64,000 nt of DNA, from NCBI RefSeq assembly GCF_965363235.1, contig NC_134844.1, positions 75,013,497 to 75,077,496 on the forward strand, read 5' to 3'. Numbering within the stretch: position 1 is the first letter of the stretch; each line of letters opens with the position of its first letter. Shown piece after piece: positions 1-10,989 of the stretch. Both the position numbers and the translations under genes were made by a program. Under the pieces are notes generated by a model that had not been told where the DNA came from, did not search any database, and saw only the letters and a program-made list of their open reading frames with translations. This DNA comes from Mytilus galloprovincialis. Taxonomy: Eukaryota > Mollusca > Bivalvia > Mytilida > Mytilidae.

Positions 1-560
1 AAATTTAAACACAAGGTTTATGACCATAAAAGGAAGGTTGGTATTGATTTTGGGAGGTTTGGAACCCAACAGTTTAGGAATAAGGGACCCAAAGGGTCCA
101 AAATTAAACTTTGTTTGATTTCATCAAAAATTGTATAATTGGGGTTCTTTGATATGCCGAATCTAACTGTGTATGTAGATTCTTAATGTTTGGTCCCGTT
201 TTCAAATTGGTCTACATTAAGGTCCAAATTCGGGTCCAAAATTAAACTTAGTTTGATTTTGACAAAAATTGAATCCTTCGGGTTCTTTGATATGCTGAAT
301 CTAAAAATGAACTTAGATAATTGATTATTGGCCCAGTTTTCAAGTTGGTCCAAATCGGGGTCCAAAATTAAACTTTGTTTGTTTCATCAAAAAATGAATT
401 AATGGGGTTCTTTGATATGCCAAATCTAACTGTGTATGTAGATTCTTAATTTTTGACAAAAATTGAATTCTTGGGGTTCTTTGATATGCTGAATCCAAAC
501 ATGTACTTAGATTTTTGATTATGGGCCCAGTTTTCAAGTTTGTCCAAATCAGGATCCAAA
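1..560 (+). repeat. dispersed mussel-type repeat, internally duplicated
   Basis: Begins inside a repeat whose start ('acacaaggtttatgacca...aaaggaaggttg') recurs at about 46860 and 58340. From about 100 onward a segment containing 'ggggttctttgatatgc' recurs near 138, 270, 405 and 473, so this part is a degenerate tandem of roughly 125-140 bp units. The short open frames on the - strand here are by-products of this repetition, with near-identical peptides in each, and are not called as genes. The family is known to me only as a common mussel repeat; class unknown. Confidence 0.7.
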
Positions 561-574
561 ATTATTATATTAAG

Positions 575-815
575 TATTGTGCAATAGCAAGAAATTTTCA
601 ATTGACCAGTACTCAGCAATAACAAGAAATCTTCAATTGCACAATATTGTGCAATAGCAAGAAATTTTCTGTTGTACAGTACTGCGCAATAGCAAGAAAT
701 CTTCAATTGCACAGTATTGTGCAATAGCAAGTATTTTCAATTGCACAGTATTGCGCAATAGTAAGAAATATCTAATTGCACAATATTGTGCAATAGCAAG
801 TAATTTCAATTGGAG
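575..815. repeat. tandem repeat, unit about 36 bp
   Basis: Six to seven degenerate copies of a unit with the core 'gtgcaatagcaagaaat' followed by 'tttcaattgcacagtatt'. Each unit is partly self-complementary (attgca/tgcaat), so single strands could form small hairpins. The frame crossing it on the - strand is repeat-derived. Confidence 0.8.
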
Positions 816-1439
816 TTATCTTTCTTTGTCCAGAATAGTAGTAAGTTGAATCAACTTAAGTCATTGTTTTATACAATATACAATGTATATTCACTTTTAC
901 TACCAAATGATAAATTAAAACAATCTTTACCATTCAGTGATAACAAGCACTTTTTTTACATTTTAATATTTTATGATGTATTTAAATGAGTAATTATTGT
1001 TGCAACTCCATTAGAAATTTGAATTGAGATCGGTTTTGAAATATAGGAAAGGGGGATGTGAAAAAAAAATTGGGGGGGGGGGTGCAATTTTTCTCATTTG
1101 AAATTTCATAAATAAAAAGAAAATTTCTTCAAACATTTTTTTTGAGAGGATTAATATTCAACAGCATAGTGAATTGCTCAAAGGCAAAACAAAAATTTTA
1201 AGTTCATTAGACCACATTCATTCTGTGTCAGAAACCTATGCTGTGTCAACTATTTAATCACAATCCAAATTTAGAGTTGAATCCAGCTTGAATGTTGTGT
1301 CCATACTTGCCCCAACCGTTCAGGTTTCAACCTCTGCGGTCGTATAAAGCTGCTCCCTGCGGAGCATCTGGTTTTCTATTAAACTGCATGTTTCTGTAAT
1401 TTTTTTTCTATTCTTAAATTAAATACTTAAAATCTTACT
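816..1439. other. AT-rich stretch without recognised genes
   Basis: No convincing coding frame, RNA gene or complete mobile element. It contains a homopolymer G run near 1072-1083 and several A and T runs. A short GC-richer patch near 1330-1370 shows no frame conservation I can use. Confidence 0.5.
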
Positions 1440-1597
1440 TGAAAACCGGCAAAATTTATAGCAAAACTCAAATATAAACCGCTATTTAACCCGAGCCGGA
1501 AAAACAGTGCTAAGGAGGCTATTTTTGTCGCAGCCGGTTAAATAGTACCTTAGATGCTACTTTGCGGGAACCGTCAAAATAGCCACTGCCTTTTATT
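1440..1597. mobile_element. fragment or end of CCGGC-type TIR element
   Basis: Contains 'ccggcaaaattta', 'accgctatttaacc', 'gccggttaaatagta' and ends 'tcaaaatagccactgcc'. The same right-hand terminus ('tcaaatagccactgcc') closes the element at 12660-14061. I read this as a small or truncated member of the same family; no matching left end was found. Confidence 0.55.
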
Positions 1598-2085
1598 CAA
1601 CATGTCCACTTATAGATATAAAGAATGTAGAAAAATGACCTGAAAATCAAGGAAAACAGACTGAAATGACTGATTACCCACCCCCAGACCCGCATAAAAC
1701 AGAAGTTCCTTTAATATGAATTGTTCTAAAAAATATATATTTCCCACAGGAAGAAATTATTACATAGAGGGATTATACAGTTTGTATTACTGGCTGAAAA
1801 AAAAAGGCTGATTGTTCCAACGAGAACAGATAAATTACATATTACTATTATGGCTTTGCATTGCTAATTGAAATAACGAGTGTTAGGCGGAAGAAATATA
1901 CGTTGACATTACGGTCGACCTAGCCTACTAATCCATAGTAATCATCGATCCTTGATTTTTAATATAAATAACTAGACAAAATAAATTTAAATCACCCATG
2001 TATAGTGCTGAAATCATATTTATGATCATTTATAACACTTATAGCCTGTCGTACTTTTAAACTGTTTACACTGGTAACCAGTGAC

Positions 2086-5000
2086 ATGGAAAATGCTGAG
2101 AGTTTGATAAAGTCACGAAAAAGCAAAGACGTTTCATATATCGTGTTTGAAAACAGATCCTCAACTGTGGCCAGTGTGTTTTGGCATGATTTTGATGGGA
2201 GAAAGATAAAATTCTGCCAACTTCAGAGTAGTGGAACATATAGCAAATATAAAGTCAAAACATTCGTGGGCCATCCATGGTCGGCTGAAGATTCTGACAC
2301 TGGAGTAAGCTTGCGAATCGACTATAAGCCTGTGTTCTATCCGTATTCAAATTCAAATAGGCACGCAACGGTTTACATAGATGACGTTACTAAAAACAGA
2401 GGTATAATAATGCTTATTAGTCACGAATAACTGTTTATATACTATCAGTTTTTGATAAGTTGTATTGTAATGCAACATTGAATTAGGTTAGTTATTTAGA
2501 TCTTATTCCTTTCAATACCAGTAATTCATCAGCGGCGGATCTAGAGGGGGTTCCGGGACCCGGTTAGAACCACCCGTATTTTGGAACGATCATCGCAAAG
2601 AAGTTTGGACATATACATGTAGTTGAAACCCCTCCTTTAGTCCTGGGTTGCGATCCCCCTTTTAAGAACGACTGGATCCGCTCTAGCTTATACATTATTG
2701 ATATGTGACCTAATATAAAAATTATACATGTATAATCATAATAAATTTTCAGAATCACAGGGACTTTGAAAGCAAATTACATGTATTTCATTAATGTCAA
2801 TGTGCAATTAATGTTTACTCTCAATATCTGTACACTAGCTGTCGGGCTTTCATTTGATCAATCCTGACACCCCTCGGTGTGTTCTACGACAAGAAAACCC
2901 TTAAAATATGCATTATCTATAACATAATATAGGCCTACTGATGTGTTAATTTTGTCCCATTTATTATATGGAGAAATTTATGTATTACTGAAAAATTATT
3001 ACACCAGGGTTTTCGATATCACAATCTAGTCAAAACATTTACTAAATTTTATCATCGGTATATATAATGAAATAATTCGTTAATATAACATGCAAAATCT
3101 TATACGTTCAGGTATTTCACATCCAATCTTTTATGGTAATATTCTTTACAAGCACAAAAATGTCAGTATTCACCTCAAAAGCTTACAAAACCTTTAAACA
3201 TACTTATTAAGAAGGGATATAGTTACGATACTGTTGTCATGTCATTAAAGATTGCATATTTTGGCTTTAACACACGGAACTAAACACATTTATTTAAAAA
3301 AAACAGTTGTTGGCATGGCACGGGTTATGTTCTTCTCATATATTTTATGATAGTCTGATACTAAACCCTTAACGGGAGGGATTGTGCCTGATATTCATAT
3401 GATGGAAGATATAATCTTTCATGCAATCAGTTGATTGAGGTCTGGAGATGACATGTCAGTTAATTGCTAGTAGTCTGTTGCCGGTTATTTCTGTATTATT
3501 GTCATTTTATTTATTTTCTTTTGTTAACTCTTCGGACATCGGACTCGGACTTCTCTTGAACTGAATTGTGCGTATTGTTATGCGTTTACTTTTCTACATT
3601 AGGAGGTATAGGGGGAGGGTTGAGATCTCATAAACATGTTTAAATTTGCCGCAATTTTGCTCCTGTCCCAAGTCAGGAGCCTTTGGCCTTTGTTAGTCTT
3701 GTATGCTTTTTAGTTTTAGTTTCTTGTGTATAATTCGGAGTTTAGTATGACGTCCATTATCACTGTACTAGTATACATATTTTTTAAGGGGCAAGCTGAA
3801 GGACGCCTTCGAGTGCGGGAGTTTCTCGCTACATTGAAGACCCATTGGGGGCCTTCGGCTGTTGTCTGCTCTATGATCGGGTTGTTGTCGCTTTGACACA
3901 TTCCCCATTTCCTTTCTCAATTTTAACAATCGAAAACAAGCACCAAATGATAACAACCAGATAATAATAATGGGTAAATAATTTCTTTAATTTTGATTTA
4001 TTAATATATTGAAAAGCTGTACATGGACATATATTGTGTTGACTGTAATCAGGTCGGACAATTTCTATTAGACGGAAGGGCCTTTTTTCTAGATGTCTGG
4101 TTTAAGGGAGTAGACATTGGTTCAGGGAGATAACTCTTTAAATCAGTTAAGCGTTTGTAAAAGTCAAGTTCATCAATGTATTTTAAGCATTTACCTGAAA
4201 CAGATTGTAAATAATCTATGTAACCTAGAAGCTTAGAATATATTTTTGAAAATGGTTGACACAATCGTACTGATGATTTAAGAGTTATTTCCCTTAACTA
4301 AGGTCTACCTCCTTAAACCTTTATTTTTGTTAGAATTTGAGATTCGTCTTTAATTTTCGCTAGAATTCGGGATTTATACTTATCAGGATCCGGGAATTAA
4401 TGATGATTTGTTGGGGATTCGGTAAAGAATGTTAATCATTTTTTTTCGGGAAAACAAGGATCAAGAACCCCTACCCTCACACTTCTGTATTCCTCCAAGA
4501 TGAATCTGCCACACACTTTGTTTATACGCAAGATTTTGAAACTGCAAAAAAAAGACCAGCGTTTCTCATGATCGCTGTGACCACCGGACCCCAAATATTG
4601 ATAAAAGATGAGTTAAGAGCACCAATAAACCATTCGATGTATTGTATTAATGATGACTTGTAGCTAAATGTTTGTAAATGCATTCATTCTAGTCTGCAAT
4701 GCATAAATTCTGTATGTCACAGAACGTTGTTAGACTTATAGATGTAGACTGGATATGTTTCTATATATTTGTGTTTAAAACATCTTAATTTTCATGTTGA
4801 TTCTTTTTAGATCCTCGTTTATAAATCCATCAGCAATTTTTCATAACTCTTATTTATTTTTGACAGATCCGGGAAGCAGTAAGGGTTTGCAGTCATTTGT
4901 AGAAGCAAAAGGTAAATCGAGTTATAATTGTAATTTTTTTTTAAGATATTAACATCAAAATTGGTCAAATTGCATCGAGTTCCAATATTGCGCACATACC

Positions 5001-6042
5001 ATTTTGCAAAAAAGGTGACTGAAATCTGATATTTTTTTTTGGAGAATTTAACAGTTTTTAACTTTCATATATCTATGCAGGTCTTTCATCATCACTTAAT
5101 ATACAGTAAATTCAGACATTTTAGTAAATTCTATCGAGTCAAAAAGTCAACCATAGCAATTGAGCAAAATAAAATGTCCAAGGCAATATTTCTTCAAAAA
5201 TGCAATTTACAAAAATAGACTAATGTCAAATTGTTCTATAAAATTTGGAGAAATAAAACAAAATATCCGTTTTCGATTTTAATGATTTTGAAGGAAAATA
5301 CCACGAACTCATCGTAACAGAATTTTGCGTCGTTTGGAAGTCGGTTCTTACTCATTTCTTTTATGATTCAGTACGGATTCAAAGTTTTGTTTTGGAACTA
5401 CATGTATATGTTAACAAGAATGTGTCCAAAGTACACAGATGCCCCATCGGCACTATCATTTTCTATGTTTAAAGGACCGAAAATGGGGTAAAATCTCTAA
5501 TTTGGCATTAAAATGAAAAAGATCATATCATACGAAACATGTTTACTAAGTTTCAAGTTGATTGGACTTCAACTTCATAAAAAACTACCTCGACCAAAAC
5601 TTTAACCTGAAGCGGGATAGACGGACGGACAGACCAGAAAACATAATGCCCATAAATGGGGCATAAAAAGGGATAATTTTATACCTAGATAAAATAAACA
5701 CAGAATGGACACTTTAGTATGTTTCTGATAATAAGAGTAGGTGAGAAACGATCAAAATATGTGCAATTTGAATACCCTCACGTTATTCAAATAAAGAGAT
5801 TTAATATTATTGACAATGAATGACACGGCTACATGTATCAACCATCCAGAGACGTAGATGAAGGAAAATATAGATCACCACACATGCAGTATTCAACAAG
5901 GAGTACAAATTGAAACTGAAACATACATACATAATTTTTACAATTGCAAAAGAAGTCATTTGCATTTGCTGTTGTGTATAATTTTTAAGCATTTTCTTTT
6001 TCAGCATGTCCAATATGGGTCCGGAAGAAACTAGCGAAATGA
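2086..6042 (+). CDS. VHL beta-domain protein, paralog 1 (3 exons)
   Basis: Exons read by eye: 2086-2401, 4867-4911 and 6005-6042, all with GT-AG introns and matching phase 1 junctions, giving about 132 residues. Residues 17-90 match the beta domain of von Hippel-Lindau protein: 'YIVFENRSSTVASVFWHDFDG' in the first strands (human '[20 protein letters not shown]') and 'VGHPWSAED' for human 'RGHLWLFRD', then a 'VFYP' like 'LFVPS'. His115 and Trp117 equivalents of the hydroxyproline pocket are present; Tyr98 is replaced by Phe and Ser111 by Thr. The small exons 2 and 3 encode a linker and a C-terminal 'CPIWVRKKLAK'. The alpha domain that binds elongin C and cullin 2 is missing; full-length human VHL is 213 residues. 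Function is inferred at most as recognition of a hydroxylated peptide without a canonical ligase arm. AATAAA lies at 6284-6289. Reading into intron 1 instead adds only nine residues before a stop. Confidence 0.75.
2533..2685. mobile_element. short TIR element, 'GGCGGATC' family, copy 1
   Basis: Left end 'gcggcggatctagaggggg' and right end 'ctggatccgctct' form imperfect inverted repeats. The interior 'ttccgggacccggttagaaccaccc' (split here by eye) and 'tcctgggttgcgatcccc' matches the copy at 9669-9835. It lies in intron 1 of the first VHL-like gene. Non-autonomous, no coding capacity; superfamily not assigned. Confidence 0.7.
3090..3930 (+). repeat. dispersed repeat with reverse-transcriptase-like tail, copy 1
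   Basis: The same sequence occurs in reverse orientation at 40905-41870. Shared parts in order here: a decayed coding tail (peptide 'KCQYSPQKLTKPLN' near 3160-3200, then 'GYSYDTVV'), 'ttgattgaggtctggagatgac', 'ttctcttgaactgaatt', 'tgtcccaagtcaggagcc', 'gtatgacgtccattatcactg' and 'gggagtttctcgctacattg'. The coding tail looks like the end of a retroelement open frame, but I could not place the clade. Part of intron 1 of the first VHL-like gene. Confidence 0.65.
4102..4317. mobile_element. foldback element with TTAA-type ends
   Basis: Left end 'ttaagggagtagac' and right end 'gtctacctccttaa' are inverted repeats, and the next inner parts ('agggagataactctttaa' and 'ttaagagttatttccctt') also pair. 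About 216 bp, no coding capacity, in intron 1 of the first VHL-like gene. Terminal TTAA motifs could mark a TTAA-targeting family, but the exact duplication boundary is not certain. Confidence 0.65.
4320..4866. other. intron 1 remainder, no recognised feature
   Basis: AT-rich intronic sequence up to the acceptor 'tttttgacag' before exon 2. I see no repeat family or coding frame in it that I can name. Confidence 0.5.
5410..5670 (+). repeat. dispersed repeat, 'gggcataaa' family, copy 1
   Basis: Contains 'tttcaagttgattggactt', 'aaaactacctcgacc', 'gacggacggacagacc' and 'ataatgcccataaatgggg'. The reverse complement of the same blocks is at about 25860-26130, in the matching intron 2 of the second VHL-like gene. 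Probably a non-coding element with the end 'ccataaatggggcataaa'. Confidence 0.65.
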
Positions 6043-6809
6043 AAGGAAATCAATATAATGCATATTTGAACATTGACATTTGAGTGTCCGAAATGACCTT
6101 AAACAATTTCACAATGACCGCCATCTGACCATGCATCATGATATTTGTTTATTCACGTTCAAGTTTGTTGCCTGACACTCACAGGATATATGACGCCTTT
6201 TCTTGCATTTTTCCTACTTTGTATTTTGCCATGCACTAGTGTCACATGCATATATATGAAATGAAATAAGGCCAATATGTTAAAATAAATTTACTTTTTT
6301 ATGAAGCTGAGAAACAAGAGAAGTAAATTGAAATGTTTCCGTCCATTCGTCACAACTCGGCCGATTCCGTACCTCATCTAGGAGATTAGCGGAGTCAGCC
6401 GAGGATTGCCGATTGGTTTCCGTCTTAACTTCCCCCAGATCTCCATACTGATTTGATATTGCATCTTTTCAATTGTTACAATTATATTATTTCATATTGG
6501 TTAAGAATACGCTTCTCTTATTGTATAACAAGCGGCCACATAACATTCTTTATTCTTCAGTCTGTGATAAATTCCATCGGTCTTTACATAAAAAAAAACG
6601 GACCAGAAAAGGCTATAACTAACTGTTAATAACCAGTGGGGCATGGGTTCTCTGTTTTGAGTGATGTCAAGTTTTTCAATAATTATTATGTATACAAATA
6701 ACCCTTATTTTCTATCACTAAACGAACCCCAGATTGTGAAAAAAACGTGACTTGATATGAAATCATGATCGAAATTGCACTAACCATTTGATAGATAAAG
6801 ACAACAGTA

Positions 6810-6935
6810 AGTGTTTCAAGGGGTTCGACGACTTACAGAAAAGAGCGACGATTTACAGAAAGGAACCGAAAAGGACAAAAAAGGACCAAAAAGAACCGAA
6901 AAGGACCGAAAAGAACCGAAAAGGAGATCAACGTT
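6810..6935. repeat. left arm of large inverted repeat with GAACCGAAAAGG tandem
   Basis: Sequence 'gacttacagaaaagagcgac' and 'gatttacagaaaggaacc' followed by a degenerate tandem of 'gaaccgaaaagg' and 'gaccgaaaa' units. The reverse complement is at 9350-9505. The two arms bracket about 2.4 kb that contains the Tc1-like element. Confidence 0.75.
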
Positions 6936-7268
6936 TTTTGTAATCGAAGAAAATTAGCAAATTGCAAATTATTTAAAAGTCTATTAAAAATGAAAGGATA
7001 TTTTTGACAAAAGTATATTATTAGGTTTTTAAACCTTATACTACGACAGGACTACATATAATAGCTTACTGTACAGGTGAAAAATTATAGGTAGGGTAGG
7101 ATGCCTAACTTATGGAATAGAAAACATAGAACAGACAAGAACATATAAGATATTTATTCATTACTGTCAAACAATCGTTCTACGTTAATTGTATTTATAA
7201 GCTAAGTGTCATTATTTTGTCCAATCTCGGTCGCTAATTCATTTCGAACATTACAACAGTTCCTTATA

Positions 7269-8099
7269 TACTGAGCCAAAAAAGTTTAGCAACACTTTTA
7301 TTTTTTTTTTTTGTTTTTTTTTTGTTTCTGGAAAAAAAAATATTCAAACATCATTGATATAATCCTTAGTTTTACCTGTAATTTAAAACAGACGTACTTT
7401 TTTCCTGGTGATTGATTTCGCGCCATTTCAGCTTTGCACGTGTAATTGACGTTTTACCTTCTGTACCTGTACTTTTAAAACGATAGTAAAAATTTCTTTT
7501 TCACTGACGTTCAGAAACATGCCATTGATAGGAAAAACACCTTTGAAAAAATTGCATGGGGCGTCAACCAGGGCTCCCCGAAAATGACCGTCAGACAGGT
7601 CTTGGAATGGTTGATGTCGGAATGAGTGTTGCTGACATCTTGGATCGATTTAATGTGCATACGGCAACAGTTTAGAGACTAACAAACAGATATCGACAAA
7701 TTGCAACTGCACAAGATAGGTCGATATCCCGTAGAACAAAAAAATTATCGCCAAAGGAGGAGCGCTACCTTCGCTTTTCATCAACACGTGACAAGTTTTT
7801 TCCCGGCCACAAAAGTAGTGCATTGACTAAGGGCAGCTGCTGGTGTGCCTACCAATCCGTCATTGGTGCACTAAGGGCATGGCTGAGAAATTGATTTTGA
7901 ATAACAGTATATTCATTTCCGCATTTTGACCCTCCCGCGCTCCATACAAAGAAAATCCTAATGAATGTGAGTGATAAACAGCCATGTTGCTTCTGACATG
8001 TAATAAATCCAGTTTTTTATTATTAAAATTATATGTTGTTATGATTTTGTAATAAAATAAAATTTCATATTTTTGTTGCTAAACTTTTTTGGCTCAGTA
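7269..8099 (+). mobile_element. Tc1/mariner-type element, internally deleted
   Basis: Perfect terminal inverted repeats of about 24 bp ('ctgagccaaaaaagtttagc...' at 7271 and its complement ending at 8097) with TA on both sides, the usual Tc1/mariner target duplication. The interior holds remains of a Tc1-type DNA-binding domain: reading + strand, 'GMSVADILDRFNVH' and 'RLTNRYRQIATAQDRS' near 7610-7720, like the paired helix-turn-helix of Tc1 transposases, with an in-frame stop after 'HTATV'. The catalytic domain is missing: the whole copy is only about 830 bp, against 1.3-1.6 kb for autonomous relatives. Non-autonomous. Confidence 0.85.
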
Positions 8100-8284
8100 T
8101 ATATATTTTTTTGGAATGTGTCTATATATTCCATTCCTCAGTGAATATATAATAACACGGACATTCTTACAATCGGACAAAAAACAAAATAAAACAAAAT
8201 ATCGTGACGGAAAACTTTACAGTAGTTATTGAATAAATACGAATATTTCGTTCTTTTTTTGTGTGTGTTTGTGTATGTGTATTA

Positions 8285-8585
8285 CATGAGGGAGGTAATG
8301 CCCTTTACCGTCAGGCGTCAAACGGTCATTTTCGGCTACCGTAAGCGTCAAATGTATATTTTTTTTTACCGTGATTCGTCAAAATATCCTTATCGTGATT
8401 CGTCCGATGTCTTAAATAATTATCGTTACCGTTATTTTTGGGAAAAAATAGCGTGATTCGTCAAATTCAGCTGATTTTTTTATCGTGTAAAAGAAAGTGT
8501 AAATGTTATCGTCATTCACTAAAAATTATCGTTAACGTCTTTGGTTAGAATTTTTACCGTTATACGTCATTAAGGTACCCCCATT
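8285..8585. repeat. degenerate short tandem, 'taccgtgattcgtcaa' units
   Basis: About nine irregular copies of a motif near 'taccgt(g)attcgtcaa' or 'tatcgttaccgtt' spaced 20-45 bp apart. The 75-residue frame crossing it on the + strand (8229-8456) repeats 'YRDSS' because of this and is not a gene. Confidence 0.6.
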
Positions 8586-9345
8586 TCTACCCTGATCTTA
8601 CATGTTAAATGAAAACACATTAATTGTTACTTTGACAAGTTAAACCTGTCAAGGATTTGAATTCTTCAAGGAAAAGTCCCGCTATCTCCATGCACAAGTT
8701 TCTCTATAGATACATATACTAGCACAGGCCAACATTTATTTTATCACCATCTGACATCGTTTCGCTAATGTGAAAGCTGTTTTAAATGGTTTATAAGATA
8801 AAATTATTAGAAATCAACAGGCCATTAACTTTTTCACACCCTTTAATCTATACCTATAAAAGAGTAAACAGTTATCAATTATACCGAAAGCGGGTGCGCT
8901 ATTCATTTATCTATATTTCCTGAAAGACGAAATGAAATGACTGTGATGTGCACAACATTTATAATATGTAGATAATGATGTATTTTTTTTTATTGATTTA
9001 TCTCCTTTTATTCACATGTATAGCCCAACGTTTTATACCGTAAATTGAATTAAGAAATTGAAACGAACCAGGAACATCTTAAAGTTTGCCATGGTTTACA
9101 TGTAGCAGGAATTCAAATTTTCTTCAAATGTTTTTTACAATTCTATTTTCTAAAGCAAGGAAATGACACTTTGATTTTTTTTTTTTTTAAATATTTAAAT
9201 GCCTTAATCTGATACAGGGAAATCTAACTTTTTTTGTAAGTCTACATATCCCTATAAATGTTCAAAATAAATTTGAACTATACATTCCTTTATTACGAGG
9301 GGGGGAAATTGGTGTATATATATTAAATAATAATTTATATGTATG
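8586..9345. other. AT-rich stretch without recognised feature
   Basis: No convincing gene. It lies between the two arms of the inverted repeat at 6810 and 9350 and may be the interior of that element; long T runs are present near 8983 and 9178. Confidence 0.45.
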
Positions 9346-9505
9346 CTCTTTTCGGTTCTTTTCGGTCCTTTTCGGTTCTTTTTGGTCCTTTTCGGTTCTT
9401 TTTGGTTCTTTTTGGTCCTTTTCGGTTCTTTTTGGTCCTTTTCGGTTCTTTTCGGTTCTTTTCTGTAAATCGTCGCTCTTTTCTGTAAATCGTTGGACCG
9501 GTTTC
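9346..9505. repeat. right arm of large inverted repeat with CCTTTTCGGTTC tandem
   Basis: Degenerate tandem of 'ttcggttctttt' and 'tcggtcctttt' units followed by 'ctgtaaatcgtcgctctttt' and 'ctgtaaatcgttgg'. It is the inverted counterpart of 6810-6935. Two overlapping open frames with Glu/Lys/Arg-rich peptides (KRTEKDQKEP type) on the - strand are products of the repeat. Confidence 0.75.
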
Positions 9506-9668
9506 AAGTGCAGCATAAAAAATTGAACTACAAGACAATATTTATCGAACGTTTGTATTTTCTACTTTACAAATTTATGATGCTGAATTTCCACAAATAA
9601 CACAATGAAAGGAGGTAGTGTCCAGAATGTAAAATTCACTTGTAAAATAGGCTTAAACGTATAATTTC

Positions 9669-9835
9669 CAGGCGCGGATCCACAAGGGGGGGGGGGGGGG
9701 GGGGGGGGGTTCCGGGGGTTGGAACCACCCCTTTTTTTTGGACGATCAATGCATTTGAATGGGGACATGTAATTGGAACCCCCCTTTGTCCTGGGTTAGG
9801 AACCCCCCTTTTTAAAATGGCTGGATCCGCCCCTG
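9669..9835. mobile_element. short TIR element, 'GGCGGATC' family, copy 2
   Basis: Ends 'caggcgcggatcc' and 'ggatccgcccctg' are inverted repeats. The interior has a long G run and 'ggttggaaccacccc', as in the copy at 2533-2685. About 167 bp, non-coding. A proline-rich frame on the - strand is caused by the G/C runs. Confidence 0.75.
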
Positions 9836-10119
9836 ATTTCCATATATGCAACATGTATAACTCGTTGACTAAAAATGAATGAAACATTTACGGAAGTTCA
9901 AGTTTTTGATTTATTATCCACCATAAAGGAGTGCTAGCGGTTGCTGTGCATTTCCCCGTTCGAACTCCTCTATTTATATATATTAATTAGATTAAAAAGT
10001 AAAAGTTTGTGACACTTATGCATGCTGAACTCCCTTTATATCGTTTCTGGAACGGATTGGCAAAAAGAGAGAATAAATGTAGCAGAAAAAGAAAACGTTC
10101 CATTTTCAAAAAGTTGACT

Positions 10120-10795
10120 GTAGTTTTTTGTCGAGCCTGCGACTTTTGTTGCAGAAAGCTCAACATAGGGATAGTGATCCGGCGGCGTTTATAACTTAGC
10201 TAACTTCTTAAAAGCTTTATATTTTAGAAGGTGGAATATCTGGATGCTTCATACTTTGTATATACAGTTGCCTCATGTTACGAAGTTTCCGTCAGTCACA
10301 TGTCCTTGACCTCATTTTCATGGTTCAGTGACTACTTGAAAAAAAAGTTAAATTTCCTTGTAATGTTAAATTCTCTCTTATTATAAGTAATAGTTTCCAC
10401 TTGATCTCGACCTCATTTCATGGATCAGTGAACAAGGTTAAGTTTTGGTGGTCAAATCCATATCTCAGATAATATAAGCAATAGGTCTAATATATATCTA
10501 CAAGGTGTACATGTCCAACTGACAGGTGTCATCTGACCTTCAGCTTGACCTCATTTTCATATTCAGTGGTTAAGGTTTGGTGTTTTAGTCTGTCTTAAAC
10601 TATAACAAAAGGTCAACTATATTTTTTGTATGGAAGAATCGTTAGCTGTACATGTCTGCTTGACATGGTTCATCTGACCTTGACCTTTAATGGTTCATTT
10701 GTCAATGTTTATAATTATGGTGGTTACATCGTTTAGTTTATGAGACAGTTCTAATAAAGCTTTATATTTAAGACTAAGTATAGAAGGCGAGACAT
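10120..10795 (+). repeat. dispersed repeat with recurring 'tgacctcattttcatgg'
   Basis: Starts near 'tgtcgagcctgcgactttt' and 'gttgcagaaagctcaaca', then carries 'ttgacctcattttcatgg', 'cgacctcatttcatgg', 'ttgacctcattttcat' and 'tctgaccttgacctttaatgg' at irregular spacing of 100-150 bp. I recognise this as a very common mussel repeat made of diverged internal repeats. No coding capacity. Confidence 0.8.
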
Positions 10796-10989
10796 TTCAG
10801 CGTGTGCACTCTTGTTTATTGTAAAAAAAAAGTGAGGGGAGAGAAAATAACTTATATTTACATGTAGGACAAACAGTCTTTGTGTTTATGAAAAATATAA
10901 TATGGTTACTTTTAAATATGTTCTCTGAACTACGAGTTTGTTCCTTTTTGAGAGGGGTGTACATCATCGCGTTCTCCAAACTTTTTAGT

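Noticed and set aside
575-815. CRISPR-like array
   Set aside because: Units are contiguous and degenerate without spacers, and the DNA is animal nuclear.
2402-2430. Single-exon end of VHL-like paralog 1
   Set aside because: Paralog 2 shares the donor position and phase, and both have matching downstream exons.
9262-9538. Lys/Glu/Arg-rich overlapping frames on the - strand
   Set aside because: Both frames are translations of the CCTTTTCGGTTC tandem in an inverted-repeat arm.
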